From Humulus lupulus (lineage: Eukaryota > Streptophyta > Magnoliopsida > Rosales > Cannabaceae), in NCBI RefSeq assembly GCF_963169125.1, contig NC_084794.1, positions 229,907,219-229,971,218 on the forward strand: a stretch of 64,000 bases of DNA, in the 5' to 3' direction. The position numbers and the translations under genes are program-made. A model generated the notes under the pieces. It was not told the DNA's origin. It did not search any database and was given only the letters and a program-made list of their open reading frames with translations. This document shows positions 11,263 through 22,245 of the stretch, piece after piece (the stretch's first letter is position 1; the number at the start of each line of letters is the position of its first letter).

Positions 11263-13932
11263 ATGGGTGAGCTGATGGCACCCAAGAAAGGAGCATCCAA
11301 GAAGAACATAGCTGGCTCGTCGTCCCTGATTCCCCCCTGCCTGAGTTCGGCCCCGTGGTGGAGAAGGAGGTCGCGGTCGCTCCTGACACCTTTTTCAAGG
11401 CCGAAAGGATTGTCTCCAAGATAACAACCCAAGGAAGGTTCAACAAGATCCTGTTGTCCCATAACATCTAGGCTGGGATGGGGGCTCTCATCGCCCGACC
11501 TCCCTACGAGGGGGAGCGAAGCTATGCACCACTCCAGAACGATTTCGATGCCTGGAGTGATGAACACTTAAAGGTCGGGGCCTTTCTCCCCCTCGACCAG
11601 TACTTCGCGGACTTCCTCAATTATGTGAGGTTCGCACCATTTCAACTTCCCCTGAATTCCTATCGTCTACTGGCTGAGCTGAGGTATATCTTCCTGAAGC
11701 AGATGTCGGAGGTCCCCACCCCTGCGAATATCCTTTATTTCTTCTGCCTCAAGGCCAGCCCGGATCAACGAGGGTGAGGCGACGGGTTCTACTATCTGAC
11801 CCGCTTCCTAAATTCACCCGCAGTCATCGAACTGCCCAGCCATCCCAATAACTTCAAAGATCAGTTCTTTATGTCGAATGGGTTTCGCAATTGCGAATAC
11901 CATTACTTCAACCGTCCTCGTAAGTTTCCTTTCTATTCTCAGCTCGCGAATTTTTTTTTTTTTTTTATTCTTAGATTTTTCGCATGTATACTGATTGGAG
12001 CATCATCGTGTAGCCATTTTTGCGAGGACGGCCAAATCAGTGACCCTTGGTGGTCAATATGATACCCTGGCGGGGCTTCCGCCCAATGAGAAGGAATACT
12101 GCCAGCTCTTGTCTGATGACACGATGTTAACGTGTAAGTTAATCTTCGCAGGCCAGACTCTGGCCTTGAGGAGGACGTGGGCTACTTACACAGTAGCTCG
12201 TGAGCTAGCGCCCATCCCCGAGGGAGGCACTGCGGTAGACGACGGCAACGAGCAGGAAGAAGAGCCCGAAGTGCCACTTGTGCGAAAGAGGCGAGCTTCT
12301 GAGATCGCTCGAGAACCTGATGTGGAACGAGCTCAATCGGGGCAGCAGCCGGTCCCTCCGGCCAAGGTAACCCATACCCTTTTCGGGACCTAGACAGGGC
12401 TGCCGCAGATCTTAGTCTAGTTAGGTTTAACCCAAACCAGCTCGTACATCGTCACCAAAACGACCCTGACTGTAATATAACCTTGCTCTAGTGCGTAGAT
12501 CAATTAGTACTATGTCATGACATGGGCCATCCTAGGGGCACCGTAGTAGTAGACAACACCTTGTCTTTTAGGTTGGCCTTCTTTGAGGAGTATGGGACCA
12601 ACCTTAAGTCGTGGCTCTCCCTTCTCGAGGGTATAGTTGCTCCAGGACTTAGAAAATACGTAGAGGAGTCCAGTCCTAAGGTAAAGCCTGACCCGGAACC
12701 TCCCCTAATCCAAGAAGTGGTTGACTTAGACTCTCCTTCCCCTATAGCAGTTCTGAGGCCGAAGGTCGTGGAAATAGACTCCTCCTCTAGCTCGGAGGGT
12801 AGGATTTTTTGTTACTTTGTACATATTTTCTTGGTAAACTTATGAACGTATATGCATACTTAGCGCATTTCCCATTCATTTTCAGGTGAGGACATGGCAC
12901 AGCGAGGGGAACCTGACATCCGCTCAATGTTCCAGGAAGGGAGATCCAGTGAGGGTCCCCTCGTCAAGAAACTTCGGCCTTTTCAAAGAAAACGCCCCCC
13001 CCCCCCTCGGCCGTGACTGCTTCCAAATCCCCGGCTAAGGGGAAAGGCTCGGGCTCGGGAGCTCTGCCCGCCGCAGCCCAGGAGAAGACGGGTCTGGCTG
13101 CACCCCCTCCTTGCTTTCCCCCGGCTCCTGCTCGGGACCAAGTAGCACTTGTTGGTCCCCCAGCTCCAATAGTCCATGCCGCCACTATTCGCATCCCCGT
13201 CAACGCCCAGGATCTGAAGCAAATTCCAAACACTTTTCGGGGGACCGTCTACGAGACTGCGAACTACGCGGTGGAGCATTTCTATAAGGCCAAGCCCAAC
13301 GACCTGAGGGTGATCGAGGAGAGGAGCCCGGAGAATGTCATGGAATCTTCCCTGGGGATGAACCTCACAGTAAGCAATCTTCCTAACCTGACTTTTATTA
13401 TTTTTCCCTAGTATGTGCCTAACTATTTCTTTGCTTTTTGCAGGCGATCTTGGCTCAACATCGCAGCATATCTCAGGACAGGGCCAGGAATGATGAACTC
13501 AAGGCTGAGCTCCAAACTACTCAGGCCGCCCTGACTACAGCCCAAGCTGCTCTCGTCGCCTCTCAACAGAGCAAACAAAGTGCCAAGGCTGCTTTGGCGA
13601 TGACCCAAGCAGGTGAACAGGTGGCAAAGGCTGCCTTAACCACGGCTCAAGAAGGCGAGCAGGCGGCAAAGGCTACCTCGGCAGCCCTTCAAGCCGAGCT
13701 CAAGGGGGCCAAGGCCAAACAGCTGGAGGTCGAGGCGGCTATTCAGGAGGAGAAGAAGGCATCGACATCCTCCATCGAGAGCATGTTGTACCACTGCTGG
13801 GCCTTCAATCAGGACAGAAACTTCTCCTTCATGGCCTCCGAAGTGTGGGGGCACTACCTCGAGAAGTGCAAGGCTCAGCTACAACAAGAGCTGCAGTCTG
13901 AGACCGGGGAGGCCTCTGTCGTTAGCGAGTAA
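11263..13932 (+). pseudogene. Antisense ORF of Tat-1 (putative gypsy-type transposase domain)
   Basis: The ATG at 11263 (MGELMAPKKGASKK) opens a frame that soon shifts. The recognisable domain is around 11478-11890, with LKVGAFLPLDQYFADFLNYV, PLNSYRLLAELRYI and FKDQFFMSNGFRNCEYHYF. This is the plant 'Transposase (putative), gypsy type' pattern found in antisense ORFs of Tat elements. Candidate introns have good borders, e.g. GTAAGTTT after 11920 and 13371-13442 (GTAAGC...TTGCAG). The last exon (13443-13932) encodes an Ala/Gln/Lys-rich coiled coil (about 160 aa, QAALTTAQAAL repeats) ending in a natural stop. Stops at about 11469 and 11775 interrupt it. Despite the domain name, no transposase activity is established; the function is unknown. 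Confidence 0.7.
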
Positions 13933-14216
13933 AAGATCGAAGAGGTGACGTCCTCAGAGCGGCCTGGAGGGTCTTAGATTTTATTTGCCCTTTTTATGTT
14001 GTATATTTTTCTTTTGTAAACATTAAGCACGAGGTTATTCTCCTCGAGACAATTTATATATATTATTTTCAGTTATCTAAGTTTTATTTATTCCTTGATC
14101 TCTTTCTCATGCCTTATGATGTGCACTTTTAAAGCCTTAGGAAATGACCCTTAGGTCGAGATCGATATTCCTGGTCGGAACCAAAAAAGACGAGTTATAT
14201 CTTACCTGTTAAGTAT

Positions 14217-15640
14217 CAGGCCCTGGACCCGGTTGTATCCGGGTTTTTTTAAATAAAAATCTAGTTCGCGTTAGTTTTATCGATACTTTGCTTTTTCTTT
14301 AGAAAAAACATTGTTAATCAATTTAACCAACTTCTAAGTTTCGGAACCTGGTCGTGTCCAGGATATTAAATTAAAAACTTAGTTCGAGTTAGTTTTATTG
14401 ACACCTCGCGTTTTTTAGAAAAACACTAGTTAATCAATTCAACCAACTTCTAAGTTTCGGAACCTGGCCGTGTCCAAGATTTTTAATTAAAAACTTAGTT
14501 CGCGTTAGTTTTATTGACACCTCGCGTTTTTTAGAAAAACACTGGTTAATCAATTTAACCAACTTCTAAGTTTTGGAACCTGGTCGTGTCTAGGATATTT
14601 AATTAAAAACTTAGTTCGAGTTAGTTTTATTGACACCTCGCGTTTTTTTAGAAAAACACTGGTTAATCAATTTATCCAACTTTGAAGTTTCGGAACCTGG
14701 TCATGTCCAAGATATTTAATTAAAAACTTAGTTCGAGTTAGTTTTATTGACACCTCGCGTTTTTTAGAAAAACATTGGTTAATCAATTTAACCAACTTCT
14801 AAGTTTCGGAACCTGGTCGTGTCCAAGATATTTAATTAAAAACTTAGTTCGAGTTAGTTTTATTGACACCCCGCGTTTTTTAGAAAAACACTTGTTAATC
14901 AATTTAACCAACTCCTAAGTTTTGGAACCTAGTCGTGTCCAAGATATTTAATTAAAAACTTAGTTCGAGTTAGTATTATTGACACCTCGCGTTTTTTAGA
15001 AAAACACTGGTTAATCAATTTAACCAACTTCTAAGTTTCAGAACCTGGCCGTGTCCAAGATTTTTAATTAAAAACTTAGTTCGCGTTAGTTTTATTGACA
15101 CCTCGCGTTTTTTAGAAAAACACTGGTTAATCAATTTAACCAACTTCTAAGTTTCGGAACCTGGTCGTGTCCAGGATATTTAATTAAAAACTTAGTTCGA
15201 GTTAGTTTTATTGACACCTCGCGTTTTTTTAGAAAAACACTGGTTAATCGATTTAACCAACTTCGAAGTTTCGGAACCTGGTCGTGTCCAGGATATTTAA
15301 TTAAAAACTTAGTTCGAGTTAGTTTTATTGACACCTCGTGTTTTTTAGAAAAAACACTGGTTAATCAATTTAACCAACTTCTAAGTTTCGGAACCTGGTC
15401 GTGTCCAGTATATTTAATTAAAAACTTAGTTCGAGTTAGTTTTATTGACACCTTGCATTTTTTAGAAAAACACTTGTTAATCAATTTAACCAACTTCTAT
15501 GTTTCGGAACCTGGTCGTGTCCAGGATATTTAATTAAAAACTTAGTTCGAGTTAGTTTTATTGACACCTTGCGTTTTTTAGAAAAACACTGGTTAATCAA
15601 TTTAACCAACTTCTAAGTTTCAGAACCTGGTCCTCGAGTT
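14217..15640. repeat. Tandem array, about 12 copies of a 116-117-bp unit
   Basis: The word GGAACCTGG (or a one-base variant) recurs at 14343, 14459, 14575, 14692, 14808, 14924, 15040, 15156, 15273, 15390, 15506 and 15622, a constant 116-117-bp step. A more divergent unit begins near 14217. Each unit also carries TTAATTAAAAACTTAGTTCG and GACACCTCGCG. The array sits between the end of pol and the antisense ORF of Tat-1, where Tat/Ogre elements often carry minisatellites. It is non-coding. Confidence 0.95.
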
Positions 15641-15644
15641 GTCT

Positions 15645-15655
15645 GCCCCCCAAGT
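15645..15655 (-). promoter_or_regulatory. Second, internal polypurine tract-like site
   Basis: GCCCCCCAAGT is identical to the tract beside the 3' LTR (10264-10274). It lies between the tandem array and the end of integrase. It may serve as an internal plus-strand primer or may be a relic of duplication. Confidence 0.5.
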
Positions 15656-15804
15656 AATCAGGAAGTGGACTTTCTGGGTTACTTTGAACTAACATGCAGA
15701 TGAAACCGTACAAAGATACAAATATACCATAAACATTTTTTTTATGTATATTTCTAAAATTAAATGGCTTTTATATTCGAGCCTTTCATAGACAGGTGGT
15801 TTGA

Positions 15805-15999
15805 TCACTGATAATACTTTTTCAAATGCATAGCATTCTAGGTCCGTGGTACCGTTTCTCCACTAAGTCGGGCCAATTTAAAAGTGCAGTCCTATATGAT
15901 TTCCACTATCTGATAGGGCCCTTCCCAGCTCAGGCCTAAAGCACCATCTTTGGGGTCCTTGCCTGCTAAAAATACCCTTCGGAGTACCAGGTCTCCTAA
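15805..15999 (-). pseudogene. Integrase C-terminus of Tat-1 pol
   Basis: Reading minus from 15999 gives DLGDLVLRR, GLSWEGPYQIVEI, then an in-frame stop, then FKLARLSG, VPRT, NAMHLKKYYQ and the natural stop at 15805-15807. This is the usual tail of Tat-type integrase. It ends abruptly at about 15999, where unrelated DNA begins, so it marks the left breakpoint of the nested insertion. The upstream integrase core is absent. Confidence 0.88.
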
Positions 16000-16645
16000 A
16001 TCCGATAAGTTGGCACGTTATTGCATGCTTTCAACCATGCATGACGAAACAAAGGAAAAATATATACACTATGACTCAGCACATGAGAAGTGGCGAGCAA
16101 TGACAGATGAAGTCTTTGTTGAGTGTCATCGTTTATCTCAAACGAAAAAGGTGAATAAGATTCACATATATTTTTTCAACTTTGAATAGTAGATTCAAAT
16201 ACTATGAATATCAAATTCAAATTTTTGGATAGTAGATTCAAAAATATATGCCACTAATCTATTTTTCTTTTGTCTTTCCTTTTGCAGAATCAGAACCCCG
16301 AAAATGAGGAAGAGACTGATGAGGATTTTGGTAGCGAGTAAGGAGCTGGAGAAGTTGGAGAGCAGTATTTTTTATTTAGTAATTTTATTGTTAGTTGAAC
16401 AATTTAAATTTCTTTATTTTGTTTTAGAAATTTTAGATTTCTTTAAACAAAGAATACTACAGTCTAGAAATTTAGTTTATTATTAGTAATTTTGATTATT
16501 AATGTTTGGAAACTTATTTCTAATTTTGCATAACATTTATTTCATTTATTAATAAAGTAGTTATTATTTAAAGAAATTATCTATTTACTTGTTATGCAAA
16601 TGCTTTGGGATAAACAAAGTTTACGTACTTATATTGAATGACAAA
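16000..16645 (+). other. Unrecognised foreign fragment with intron-like gap
   Basis: Between the Tat integrase tail and the copia pol lies a piece of another origin. The frame around 16000-16150 reads DETKEKYIHYDSAHEKW then ECHRLSQTKK, followed by a possible intron (GTGAATAAG at about 16150 to TTTTGCAG at about 16287) and an acidic end NQNPENEEETDEDFGSE before a stop. An AATAAAG lies near 16550. This looks like the 3' end of a transposon or host gene joined to copia. I do not recognise the family. Confidence 0.4.
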
Positions 16646-16649
16646 TTTT

Positions 16650-17371
16650 TTATAATTCTGAATTATTTAAAACAGCTAATCCTAGATCTATTAAACTGAT
16701 TCCGATAGTGAAACATATCTATGGCACTTGAGATTGGACCATATTGGTCTAGACAGAATAAATAGGCCTGTAAAGGATAGTCCTTTAAGAGAACCATCTA
16801 TTGGATCTCTCCCTGTTTGTAAATCCTGTCTAGAAGACAAAATGACCAAGAGACCTTTCTCAGCTAAAGGTTCAAGAGCCACAGTACCACTTCAGCTAGT
16901 ACATACGAATGTTGCAATCCACTTAATGTACAAGCAAGAGGAGGTTATGAATATTTCATCACTTTCATTGACGATTATTCAAGATATGGTTACCTATACT
17001 TAATGCAAAGAAAGTCTGAAACCTTTGGAAAGTTCAAAGAATTTCAAGCAGAGGCTGAAAAGCAATTAGGTAAATCACTAAAAAGCACTTCGATCTGATC
17101 GAGGAAGAGAGTACTTGGACTGTGAACTACACCTGAAACGACACAGTAAAATGGTGTTTCAGAAAGTCGAAATAGAACGTTATTAGATATGGTTAGATGA
17201 ATGATGAGTTTCTCATCATTACCACTGTCATTCAGGGGCTATACGATTCGATGTGTTCTATACATATTGAATGATGTTCCATCTAAGTCTATCCAAAAGA
17301 CACCCATAGAATTATGGAATGGTTGTAAACCTAGTTCACACCATTTTCGAATTTAGGGGTGTCCTGCACGT
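16650..17371 (+). pseudogene. Copia 2 integrase remnant, badly broken
   Basis: Fragments of the zinc region (RPVKDSPLREPSIGSL, CKSCLEDKMTKRPFSAKGS) and integrase core (FIDDYSRYGYLYLMQ in shifted frame, ALRSD) are readable. Compared with copia 3 it lacks a 9-bp piece near 16725 and a larger block near 17125-17150, where the sequence between GGERYL-like and QNGVSE-like positions is deleted. Several stops are present. It runs into the intact ORF that follows. Confidence 0.85.
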
Positions 17372-19300
17372 GTGCTTAAAGGAAAGACCGGGAAGTTGGA
17401 AACACGCTATGAAGTGTGTATGTTTGTGGGATATTCCAAAGAGACTAGAGGTGGAATTTTCTATAGTCCAAAAGAAAATAAAACATTTGTATTGACAAAT
17501 GCAACTTTTCTTGAATATGACTATGTTAATAACCACAAACCTCGCAGCAAAGTTGTACTGGAGGAGATGGTCTCAAATAAAGTCGCAAAGTCACCAGCAA
17601 CAATTAATGATAAAACAACCAAAAAAACCACAATTCCTGAAAAGGAAAAACCAGTGCAACATCGTAGTGGGAGGACTGTGAGACAACTTATTCGCTACGA
17701 ACATGAGGCACACGTTCTTGTATCAGATACTAAAAAGGATGATCCATTGACTTTTAAAGAAGTAATGGAAGACCCTGATGTTGATAAGTGGCAAGATGCC
17801 ATAAATCAAGAAATAGAATCAATGTATTCTAATTCAGTCTGGGAACTTGTAGATCTGCCTGACAATGTTAATGCCATTGGATGCAAATGGATTTACAAGA
17901 AGAAAATGGGTGCAGATGGAAAGGTAGAGACCTATAAAGCAAGGCTTGTAGCCAAAGGCTACACACAGAGAGAGGGTGTGGACTATGAAGAAACATTTTC
18001 TCTTGTGGCCATGCTTAAGTCCATTCGCATACTTTTATCCATAGCTGCCATCTATGATTATGAGATATGGCAAATGGACGTCAAGACAGCCTTTCTGAAT
18101 GGGCACCTTGATGAAACCATTTATATGGAACAACCAGAAGGGTTTATAAAGAATGATCAAAATCAAAAGGTATGCAAGTTGTTGAAATCCATATATGGAT
18201 TGAAACAAGCATCAAGATCTTGGAAGTTAACATTTGATGAAACTATTAAAACATATGGTTTCGAACAAAATGTTGACGAAGCATATGTTTATAAATACAT
18301 CAAAGGAAAAATTGTGGTTTTCTTAGTTCTTTATGTTGATGATATCTTACTCATTGGGAATGATGTAGAGACATTATCAAATATAAATAAATGGTTGGCT
18401 GACAAATTCCAAATGAAAGATTTGGGAGAAGTGAGCTATGTTCTAGGCATTAAAATTCTAAGAGATAGAAAGAACAAGCTCCTAGCACTTTCACAAGCAA
18501 ATTATATTGATAAAGTACTTGAAAGATTCTCTATGGAGAATTCCAAAAAGGTTCAATTGCCGACCAGACATGGAATTACTCTTTGCAAAGATCAGTGTCC
18601 AAAGACACCACAAGAGCTAGAGGACATGAGAAAGTATCCCTATGCATCAGCTGTAGGGAGCCTAATGTATGCAATGTTATGTTCAAGACCTGACATATGT
18701 TATGCAGTAGGGATTGTCAGTCGTTATCAATCAAATCCAGGTTTGGAACACTGGATTGCGGTGAAACATATTCTCAAGTATCTCAGGAGAACGAGAGACT
18801 ATATGCTAGTATATTCGGGTAGTGACCTCGAACCTACTGGATACACTGACTCAGATTTTCAATCTGACAAGGATAGTAGAAAATCTACTTCTGGGTCAGT
18901 ATTCACTCTTGGTGGTGGAGCAGTTGTTTGGAGAAGCATTAAGCAATCTAGTATAGCGGATTCAACCATGGAAGCTGAATACATAGCAGCTTGTGAAGCA
19001 GCTAAGGAAGCAGTTTGGCAGAAAAAGTTATACACAGATTTGGACGTATTTCCAGAAGTGGAGAAACCACTTGTTCTTTACTGTGACAACAGTGGAGCAG
19101 TGGCTAATTCTAAAGAACCAAGAAGCCACAAGAGGGGAAAGCATATAGAGCGCAAATACCATTTAGTTAGAGAAATCATACATAGAGGAGATGTGATCAT
19201 TATGAAAATCGCATCAGAACACAACCTGGCGGACCCATTCACGAAGACGCTTCCAGCAAAGCAATTTGAGGGTCATGTACGTAATATGGGATTGAGATAA
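17372..19300 (+). CDS. Open copia RT-RNase H reading frame, 642 codons
   Basis: An uninterrupted frame begins in the integrase C-terminal region (KLETRYEVCMFVGYSKET). It covers the whole RT, with the fingers motif WKTAFLNG-like VKTAFLNGHLDETIYMEQPE, the catalytic LYVDDILLIGND and SIYGLKQASRSW. It then covers RNase H, with a TDSDF variant, TMEAEYIA, CDNSGAVA and KHIERKYH, and ends 33 bp before the 3' LTR. The first ATG is simply the first in frame and there is no evidence it is used. In a live element this would be the C-terminal part of a polyprotein. Its openness contrasts with the wreckage directly upstream. It is probably not translated as a unit. Confidence 0.75.
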   Translation: MLKGKTGKLETRYEVCMFVGYSKETRGGIFYSPKENKTFVLTNATFLEYDYVNNHKPRSKVVLEEMVSNKVAKSPATINDKTTKKTTIPEKEKPVQHRSGRTVRQLIRYEHEAHVLVSDTKKDDPLTFKEVMEDPDVDKWQDAINQEIESMYSNSVWELVDLPDNVNAIGCKWIYKKKMGADGKVETYKARLVAKGYTQREGVDYEETFSLVAMLKSIRILLSIAAIYDYEIWQMDVKTAFLNGHLDETIYMEQPEGFIKNDQNQKVCKLLKSIYGLKQASRSWKLTFDETIKTYGFEQNVDEAYVYKYIKGKIVVFLVLYVDDILLIGNDVETLSNINKWLADKFQMKDLGEVSYVLGIKILRDRKNKLLALSQANYIDKVLERFSMENSKKVQLPTRHGITLCKDQCPKTPQELEDMRKYPYASAVGSLMYAMLCSRPDICYAVGIVSRYQSNPGLEHWIAVKHILKYLRRTRDYMLVYSGSDLEPTGYTDSDFQSDKDSRKSTSGSVFTLGGGAVVWRSIKQSSIADSTMEAEYIAACEAAKEAVWQKKLYTDLDVFPEVEKPLVLYCDNSGAVANSKEPRSHKRGKHIERKYHLVREIIHRGDVIIMKIASEHNLADPFTKTLPAKQFEGHVRNMGLR

Positions 19301-19320
19301 ATGCCTCACTTGCTTTAAGT

Positions 19321-21187
19321 ACAAGTGGGAGATTGTTAGGAGTGTGTCCTAAAAGCATGTAAAGACATTTGTTTTTATGTAAATAAATAAATACAATGGT
19401 TTATTATTATTGTTATATTTAGATTGTTAAATTATTGTTTGAATAATTTTGTAAATATCAGAAAAATTCAATATTCATTATTGAGGATGTGATCTTGTAT
19501 TAGTACGAGAGAATTAAGATTACATGAATGAATAAAAATAGTCAACAACAACAAATTAAAGTTATGGAATTCTTTAATTTGAGTTGTAAGTACGGTTTAC
19601 TGAGTATCATAATGATACAAATAATCTAGATTCAGATTATTGATGTGGTAAGACATCTCGGTAAATGTGCTTTATATAATATGATTATATATGACATGGA
19701 CCGATATGAATTAAAGTCTTTATCCAAAAAATCATTTAACAATAAAGACTTGTAATTCATATCATAACTGATGATCATTTATAGAACAACCTAAATCCTG
19801 AATGTTCATGAACTCCTGTTCATGTTTATTAAATCTTTTGATTCATTCGTTAAGGTCTCTTCAAAGAATGAGGCTAATGACTTTTTTTTTGGAGATTTAA
19901 TATCATGGATGGCTGGGAACATGTATCAACAATACGAAATCTAATATTTCCTAACGGATCATATATTAGTTCCCTTAATGGTTAATTCTGGAACTGAATA
20001 ATTTTGAGCTCAAATCAATAATTAGATTATAGATTAATTATTCACTAGTGAATTAATGGTACTTAAGGAATAAGAAGTAAATTAGAAAGGTAAAATGATA
20101 ATTCTTCCATTCTAATTTATGAACTAATTAATTAGAGGGTTGAACTATTGTAAGATGGTTATATCAATGGACGACTTAAGAAAAGATTTCTGTAAAAGTA
20201 TATCTATAACATAAAGAGTGCAATTCTGAATTTATAGTGGAGTAATATCAGAATTAATAAATTAACTATTATAATTAAAGAGTTTAATTATTTAGTTTAT
20301 TTATTGGAGCTTAATGTTATAGGTCCATGGTCCCCGAAATGGCTCAAACAACCACTGACAAAGGTAAATACAAAAATGGGCAAAAAGGACCTATGTGATA
20401 AGTAAAATATTTTTCTACGTATCAAACATAATTATTGTTTAATTATGTGTAATTAATTAATTAAGAATTAATTAATTATTTGATTTAACAAAAATATAAT
20501 TAATTTTGAATTAATTTATTTTTAGGATTTTTGGTATTTAAATAATAATAAAAATTGGGAAAAATCACATGCCTGCACAGGCATGTGGGACACGTGTGGC
20601 ACAGTGCACAGGCACTGTGCTACACGCATAAGAGATGGACTTAGTCTCTTGATTCCACAATTTTAGTTATTTAAATATTAAATAAATAATGAGATATTGT
20701 AATATGATTAAAATATTATTATTTAAACAAAAATCTGATAACTGATTAGTTATTTTCAAATTGTTTAAAATAACTAAGATTTTATTTTAATATATGGGAT
20801 ATATTAAATATATGATATCAGTTTTACAGAACGTAACTTTTCAGGGATAGAAAAATATCTAGAAATTTCTCTCTGAGAAAGAGAACAGTGATACAAACAA
20901 AAATCACTGTTCTTCACAAAACTTAGGTCCAAACTTTATCAGATCTCATGTGTTGAGAACATCTGATAAATAATTTTTTGCCTATTGTTTGTATAGCGAG
21001 CCCACACTCGTTCTTTGTGTGCTGAGAACATTTTGGAAGATCTTAGTGTGAGATCTCAAGGATTTAGCCATACAAAAAGATAGCAGCAAGGAAGGACCTG
21101 AGGTAATTTTTCTATTCATGTCTTTGATTCAATATATATATGCATGTGAAGAAGTAGATCTAGAAATCTTATGGGATTAAACTAACA
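19321..21187 (+). repeat. Polypurine tract and 3' LTR of copia 2
   Basis: ACAAGTGGGAGAT (19321-19333) precedes the LTR, which starts TGTTAGG at 19334 and ends CTAACA at 21187. The length is 1854 bp, with matching TGTTAG/CTAACA ends. The LTR holds GC-richer hairpin-forming CACATGCC...GGCATGTG near 20569-20589. Its last 500 bp match 31620-32130. A reverse-oriented fragment of it also appears near 61150-61340. Confidence 0.88.
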
Positions 21188-22245
21188 ATTTGATTGTTGT
21201 TCCACTGCACATAATCTCTGATTTGATCAATAAAAACCAACATGGCAAACACTTATCAGTGGATTTAGAAATAAACCGATTGAGGGCCGCTACGCTTCCT
21301 GTCAGACTCTGGACATCTCTATGCGACCTGGGCGAAGGCATCTTTAGCAGCGATCTGATTTTGTCCGGGTTCGCCTCTATCCCCCTGGTATTGACTATGA
21401 ATCCCAAGAATTTTCCCGACGCCACTCCGAAAGTACATTTATGGGGGTTTAGCCTCATATTATATTTCCTTAGAATTCCAAAACATTCCTTCAGATCAGA
21501 GACATGGTTATCGGTAGTCTTTGACTTGACTAGCATATCATCAACATACACTTCCATGTTTTTTCCAATCTGATCAGCGAACATTCTGTTGACCAACCTC
21601 TGGTAGGTCGCCCCAGCGTTTTTCAGCCCGAAGGGCATGACTTTATAGCAGTACACGTTGGTTTGAGTCATGAAGCTAGTATGTTCCTGGTCCGCAGAGT
21701 TCATGGTGATCTGGTTATATCTAGAGTACGCATCCATGAAGGACATGAGCTCATGCCCTGCGGTGGCGTCCACCAACTGGTCAATCCTTGGCAAGGGGAA
21801 GCAATCCTTGGGACAGACTTTATTTAGATCAGAGAAATCGATGCAGGTCCACCATTTTCCATTTGGCTTTGGGACCAGGACAGGATTGGGAACCCAGATT
21901 GGATCCTTAGCCTCGGGGATAAAGCCGCACTTCAAAAGCCTAGCTTCTTCTTCTTCCAGTGCCTCAACTCAGGTCGTACCCAGACGCCTCTGTTTCTGGG
22001 ATTTCGCAGGCATGCTTTTGTCCAAATTTAGCGTATGCATTATGACACTCAGGCTGATTCCTATCATGTCTTCATGGGACCAAGCGAAAACGTCTAGATT
22101 TTCTTGTAAAAAAGTTACCAGCTCCGCCTTTCTTTCGGTGTCAAGATTTTAACCGAGCTTAACGACCCTCGAAGCATCTTTGGGATCAATGTTTACTTCT
22201 TCGAGGTCTTCAATAGCCTGGAGCTCGGATCTATCTTCACCCATT
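21188..22245 (-). pseudogene. Tat-1 reverse transcriptase (N-terminal two thirds)
   Basis: Read on the minus strand. Upstream of the longest open stretch lie ENLDVFAWSHEDMIGIS and two in-frame stops (near 22150 and 21970). From about 21935 the RT is open: WVPNPVLVPKPNGKWW, IDFSDLNKVCPKD, MDAYSRYNQI, the PFGLKNAGATYQRLVN motif and the catalytic YVDDMLVKS. It then runs to FISKSTDKCLP, where frame is lost and copia 2 begins at 21187. The first codon of the open stretch is TTG, so it is not a start. The thumb, RNase H and integrase core are gone. Confidence 0.92.

Larger units (their letters stand above)
16646..21187 (+). mobile_element. Copia element 2 (long-LTR type), 5'-truncated and nested in Tat-1
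   Basis: Starts abruptly within pol (GAG-pre-integrase region), without 5' LTR, primer site or gag, and runs to a full 3' LTR ending CTAACA at 21187. Tat-1 RT coding resumes directly after. The pol sequence closely matches copia element 3 (30270 onward), so both belong to one family. The 1.85-kb LTR and the gag type of element 3 resemble the Angela/BARE group. No target duplication can be read because the left end is not an LTR. Confidence 0.85.

Noticed and set aside
14217..15640. CRISPR-like array
   Set aside because: The copies are contiguous 116-bp tandem units without unique spacers, inside a plant retrotransposon.
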